A stretch of 6,375 bases of DNA from Chloroflexota bacterium (GTDB taxonomy: Bacteria; Chloroflexota; UBA5177; JANWHV01), in assembly GCA_025450255.1 (NCBI GenBank), contig JANWHV010000015.1:1-6375 (forward strand), written 5' to 3'. The notes below the pieces were generated by a model. That model saw only the letters and a program-made list of their open reading frames with translations. It had not been told where the DNA came from and searched no databases. This document shows positions 4,920 through 6,375 of this stretch, piece by piece (position 1 is the first letter of the stretch; each line of letters starts with the position of its first letter). The position numbers were made by a program, and so were the translations under genes.

Positions 4920-6375
4920 ATGGATGTCGCGTCGAGCGCCACGCGGCGCGACTGGCGCTGGGAGGCGGCCGGCGCGCCATACGGCGGCACGGTCACCAGC
5001 GTGGCCATCTCACCCAATGTGGCGCGCGACCGCATCTGCTTCGCCGCCACCATGGCCGGCCTCTATCGCTCGCCGGACCTGGGGGTCACCTGGCAACGCG
5101 AGCCCAGTGGATTCACCGGGCTGTCGCTGACGGCGGTAGCCGTCTCGCCCGCCTTCGCCGGCGACGGCCTCGTGCTCGTCGCCGGTCTGGAATGCGGCGT
5201 TTTCCGTCTGCGGGGCGGACAATGGCTGCCCGGCTCCTTCGGCGGCCGGCCCGTTCGCACCGTCGCGCTGGCAATCTCGCCTGCATTCGACCGCGACGGC
5301 ATCTGCTTTGCCGCTACCATGGCCGACGGTGTTTTCCGCTCCCAGGATCGGGGCGCGCACTGGGGACAATGCACGTTCGGGTTGCTGGACCTGGATGTGA
5401 TTGCCCTGGCGATCTCACCGGAGTTCGAGCGGGATGAGATGGTGGTCGCGGCTACGGCCACCGGCTTGTTCCGCAGCCCAAACGGCGGCCGCGCCTGGCG
5501 CGAGCTAGCGCTTCCCGCCGAGGGCGTCGCGGTATTGTGCGTGGCCTTCTCGCCCGCGTTTGGCCAGGACGGCGTGCTCTTCGCGGGAACCGATGGAGCC
5601 GGCCTTTTCCGCTCGCCGGATCGCGGCGCCAGTTGGCAGGCGGTGCCCGGACCCTGGGCCGGACACGCTATCAACGGCATTGCTCTCTCGCCCGCCTTCG
5701 CCGCCGATCGCCTCGTGATGCTGGCCACCGATATGGGCGTGTATGTGTCGCGGGATGGCGGCGAAAACTGGAGCGTCGGAACGGCGACCGCCGGCGCCCT
5801 CTGCGTGGCGGTCGCGCCGACCGCCGGGTCCGGCGGACCGCTGCTGGCCGGCCTTTCTCGCGCCGGGATCGAGCGCGGCGGCGGCGATGGCACGGCGTGG
5901 CATCCGGCAAACGAGGGCCTGGCCGGGCGGCTATTAACCGATATCGTGCCATCGCCCACCTTCGCCGCCGATCGCCGGCTGGTCGCGTACGGCGCCGGCG
6001 AGGGGGTACTGTGCTCGGAGGACGGGGGCCGTGCCTGGATGCAGGTCGACGATGCGTTGCCATCGCTCCAGGTGACTAGCGTGGTCGTTGCCGCGGCGGC
6101 CGGAGGCAAGCAGCGCCTATTTGCCGCCCTGCCGGAGGGGATCTGGACCTGCGCGTGGGAGACGCCGGCCTGGGAGCAGATCGGCGCGCTGGCCGCGCGC
6201 GCTCTCGCGCTGTCGCCGGCGTTCGAGCGCGACGCCATGCTCTTCGCCGCAACGGCCGACGGGCAGCTATGGATGGCCGGTGGCGGAGCGGCGGCGTGGC
6301 GCCGTATCGACGTGCCCTGGGAACAGCGGAAGCTACTGGCGCTGTCAGTTTCGCTCCAGGATGGTAACCACCGGC
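4920..6375 (+). CDS. Asp-box (BNR-like) repeat beta-propeller protein, partial at right edge
   Basis: This open frame gives 485 residues and continues off the window. It consists of tandem 45-46-residue units of the form 'A(I/L)SPAF..D...FAAT..GLFRS.D.G..W'. Clear Asp-boxes (S-x-D/N-x-G-x-x-W) begin at residues 51, 141, 186, 232, 277 and 366. Degenerate ones sit at the expected phase near 97, 321, 412 and 453. SP(A/E/T)F elements begin at 31 (as SPN), 76, 120, 166, 211, 257, 345 and 432. This indicates at least ten propeller blades plus the start of another. Such repeats occur in sialidases, YCF48-like assembly factors, Vps10/sortilin and many Chloroflexota proteins. No catalytic sialidase residues are recognisable, so no enzymatic role is claimed. 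The N-terminus (MDVASSATRRDWRWEA) is polar and lacks a signal peptide, unlike many secreted Asp-box proteins. The ATG at 4920 is preceded by AAGGAG (4904-4909), 10 nt away. It follows the regulator by 54 nt, so co-transcription is likely. Function is unknown. Confidence 0.88.
   Translation, partial: MDVASSATRRDWRWEAAGAPYGGTVTSVAISPNVARDRICFAATMAGLYRSPDLGVTWQREPSGFTGLSLTAVAVSPAFAGDGLVLVAGLECGVFRLRGGQWLPGSFGGRPVRTVALAISPAFDRDGICFAATMADGVFRSQDRGAHWGQCTFGLLDLDVIALAISPEFERDEMVVAATATGLFRSPNGGRAWRELALPAEGVAVLCVAFSPAFGQDGVLFAGTDGAGLFRSPDRGASWQAVPGPWAGHAINGIALSPAFAADRLVMLATDMGVYVSRDGGENWSVGTATAGALCVAVAPTAGSGGPLLAGLSRAGIERGGGDGTAWHPANEGLAGRLLTDIVPSPTFAADRRLVAYGAGEGVLCSEDGGRAWMQVDDALPSLQVTSVVVAAAAGGKQRLFAALPEGIWTCAWETPAWEQIGALAARALALSPAFERDAMLFAATADGQLWMAGGGAAAWRRIDVPWEQRKLLALSVSLQDGNHR
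4992..6375 (+). repeat. Tandem Asp-box protein repeats, about 136-nt period
   Basis: At protein level the unit recurs every 45-46 residues with almost no length variation, which fixes the blade register. Units 1 and 3 are especially alike: both carry ICFAATMA followed by G-[LV]-[YF]-R-S (from 5034 and 5301), and their DNA is also similar. This points to duplication of a two-blade unit. Units 7 and 9 have lost most of the Asp-box. Confidence 0.85.

Noticed and set aside
5063..6238. Long minus-strand open frame of 391 codons opposite the propeller gene
   Set aside because: It is rich in Ser, Arg, Pro and Ala without any domain. It exists because the GC-rich repeats on the plus strand rarely create stops on the other strand. 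The plus-strand frame has clear Asp-box repeats.

Overview
The window is GC-rich bacterial DNA with few intergenic gaps. It carries a carbohydrate ABC transporter operon on the minus strand and a three-gene block on the plus strand, separated by a 220-bp divergent promoter region. The organism is not identifiable with certainty. A CUT1 sugar transporter, a luciferase-like flavin/F420 oxidoreductase and a protein of 'SPAF...D / Asp-box' repeats together look most like Chloroflexota (Thermomicrobia-like). An actinobacterium or related lineage is possible. This is an inference from family distribution, not from a marker gene.

Minus strand, in transcription order from about 2.8 kb leftward: a substrate-binding protein (1644-2813), a MalF-type permease (599-1546) and a MalG-type permease (598 to beyond the left edge). 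This is the usual CUT1 order. No ATPase gene is visible. The two permease genes abut as TAG-ATG with no gap. The 97-nt gap between the binding protein and the first permease holds GC-rich inverted repeats that can form two mutually exclusive hairpins. The binding-protein reading frame has no signal peptide, lipobox or first beta-strand. Its conserved sequence starts abruptly at the promoter region, so the gene is probably 5'-truncated.

Plus strand: a luciferase-like monooxygenase (3034-4005), a GntR-family FCD regulator (4164-4865) with its own good promoter, and a long protein (4920 to beyond the right edge) made of 45-46-residue Asp-box repeats, at least ten beta-propeller blades, without a signal peptide.

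The likely logic is a small catabolic locus. The transporter imports a sugar or related small molecule, the oxidoreductase acts on it or on a related compound, and the GntR regulator senses a carboxylate-type effector and controls both transcription units. A 13-of-14-bp motif shared by the two intergenic regions is a candidate operator. The role of the propeller protein is unknown. I see no CRISPR array, tRNA, rRNA, insertion sequence or clear intrinsic terminator.
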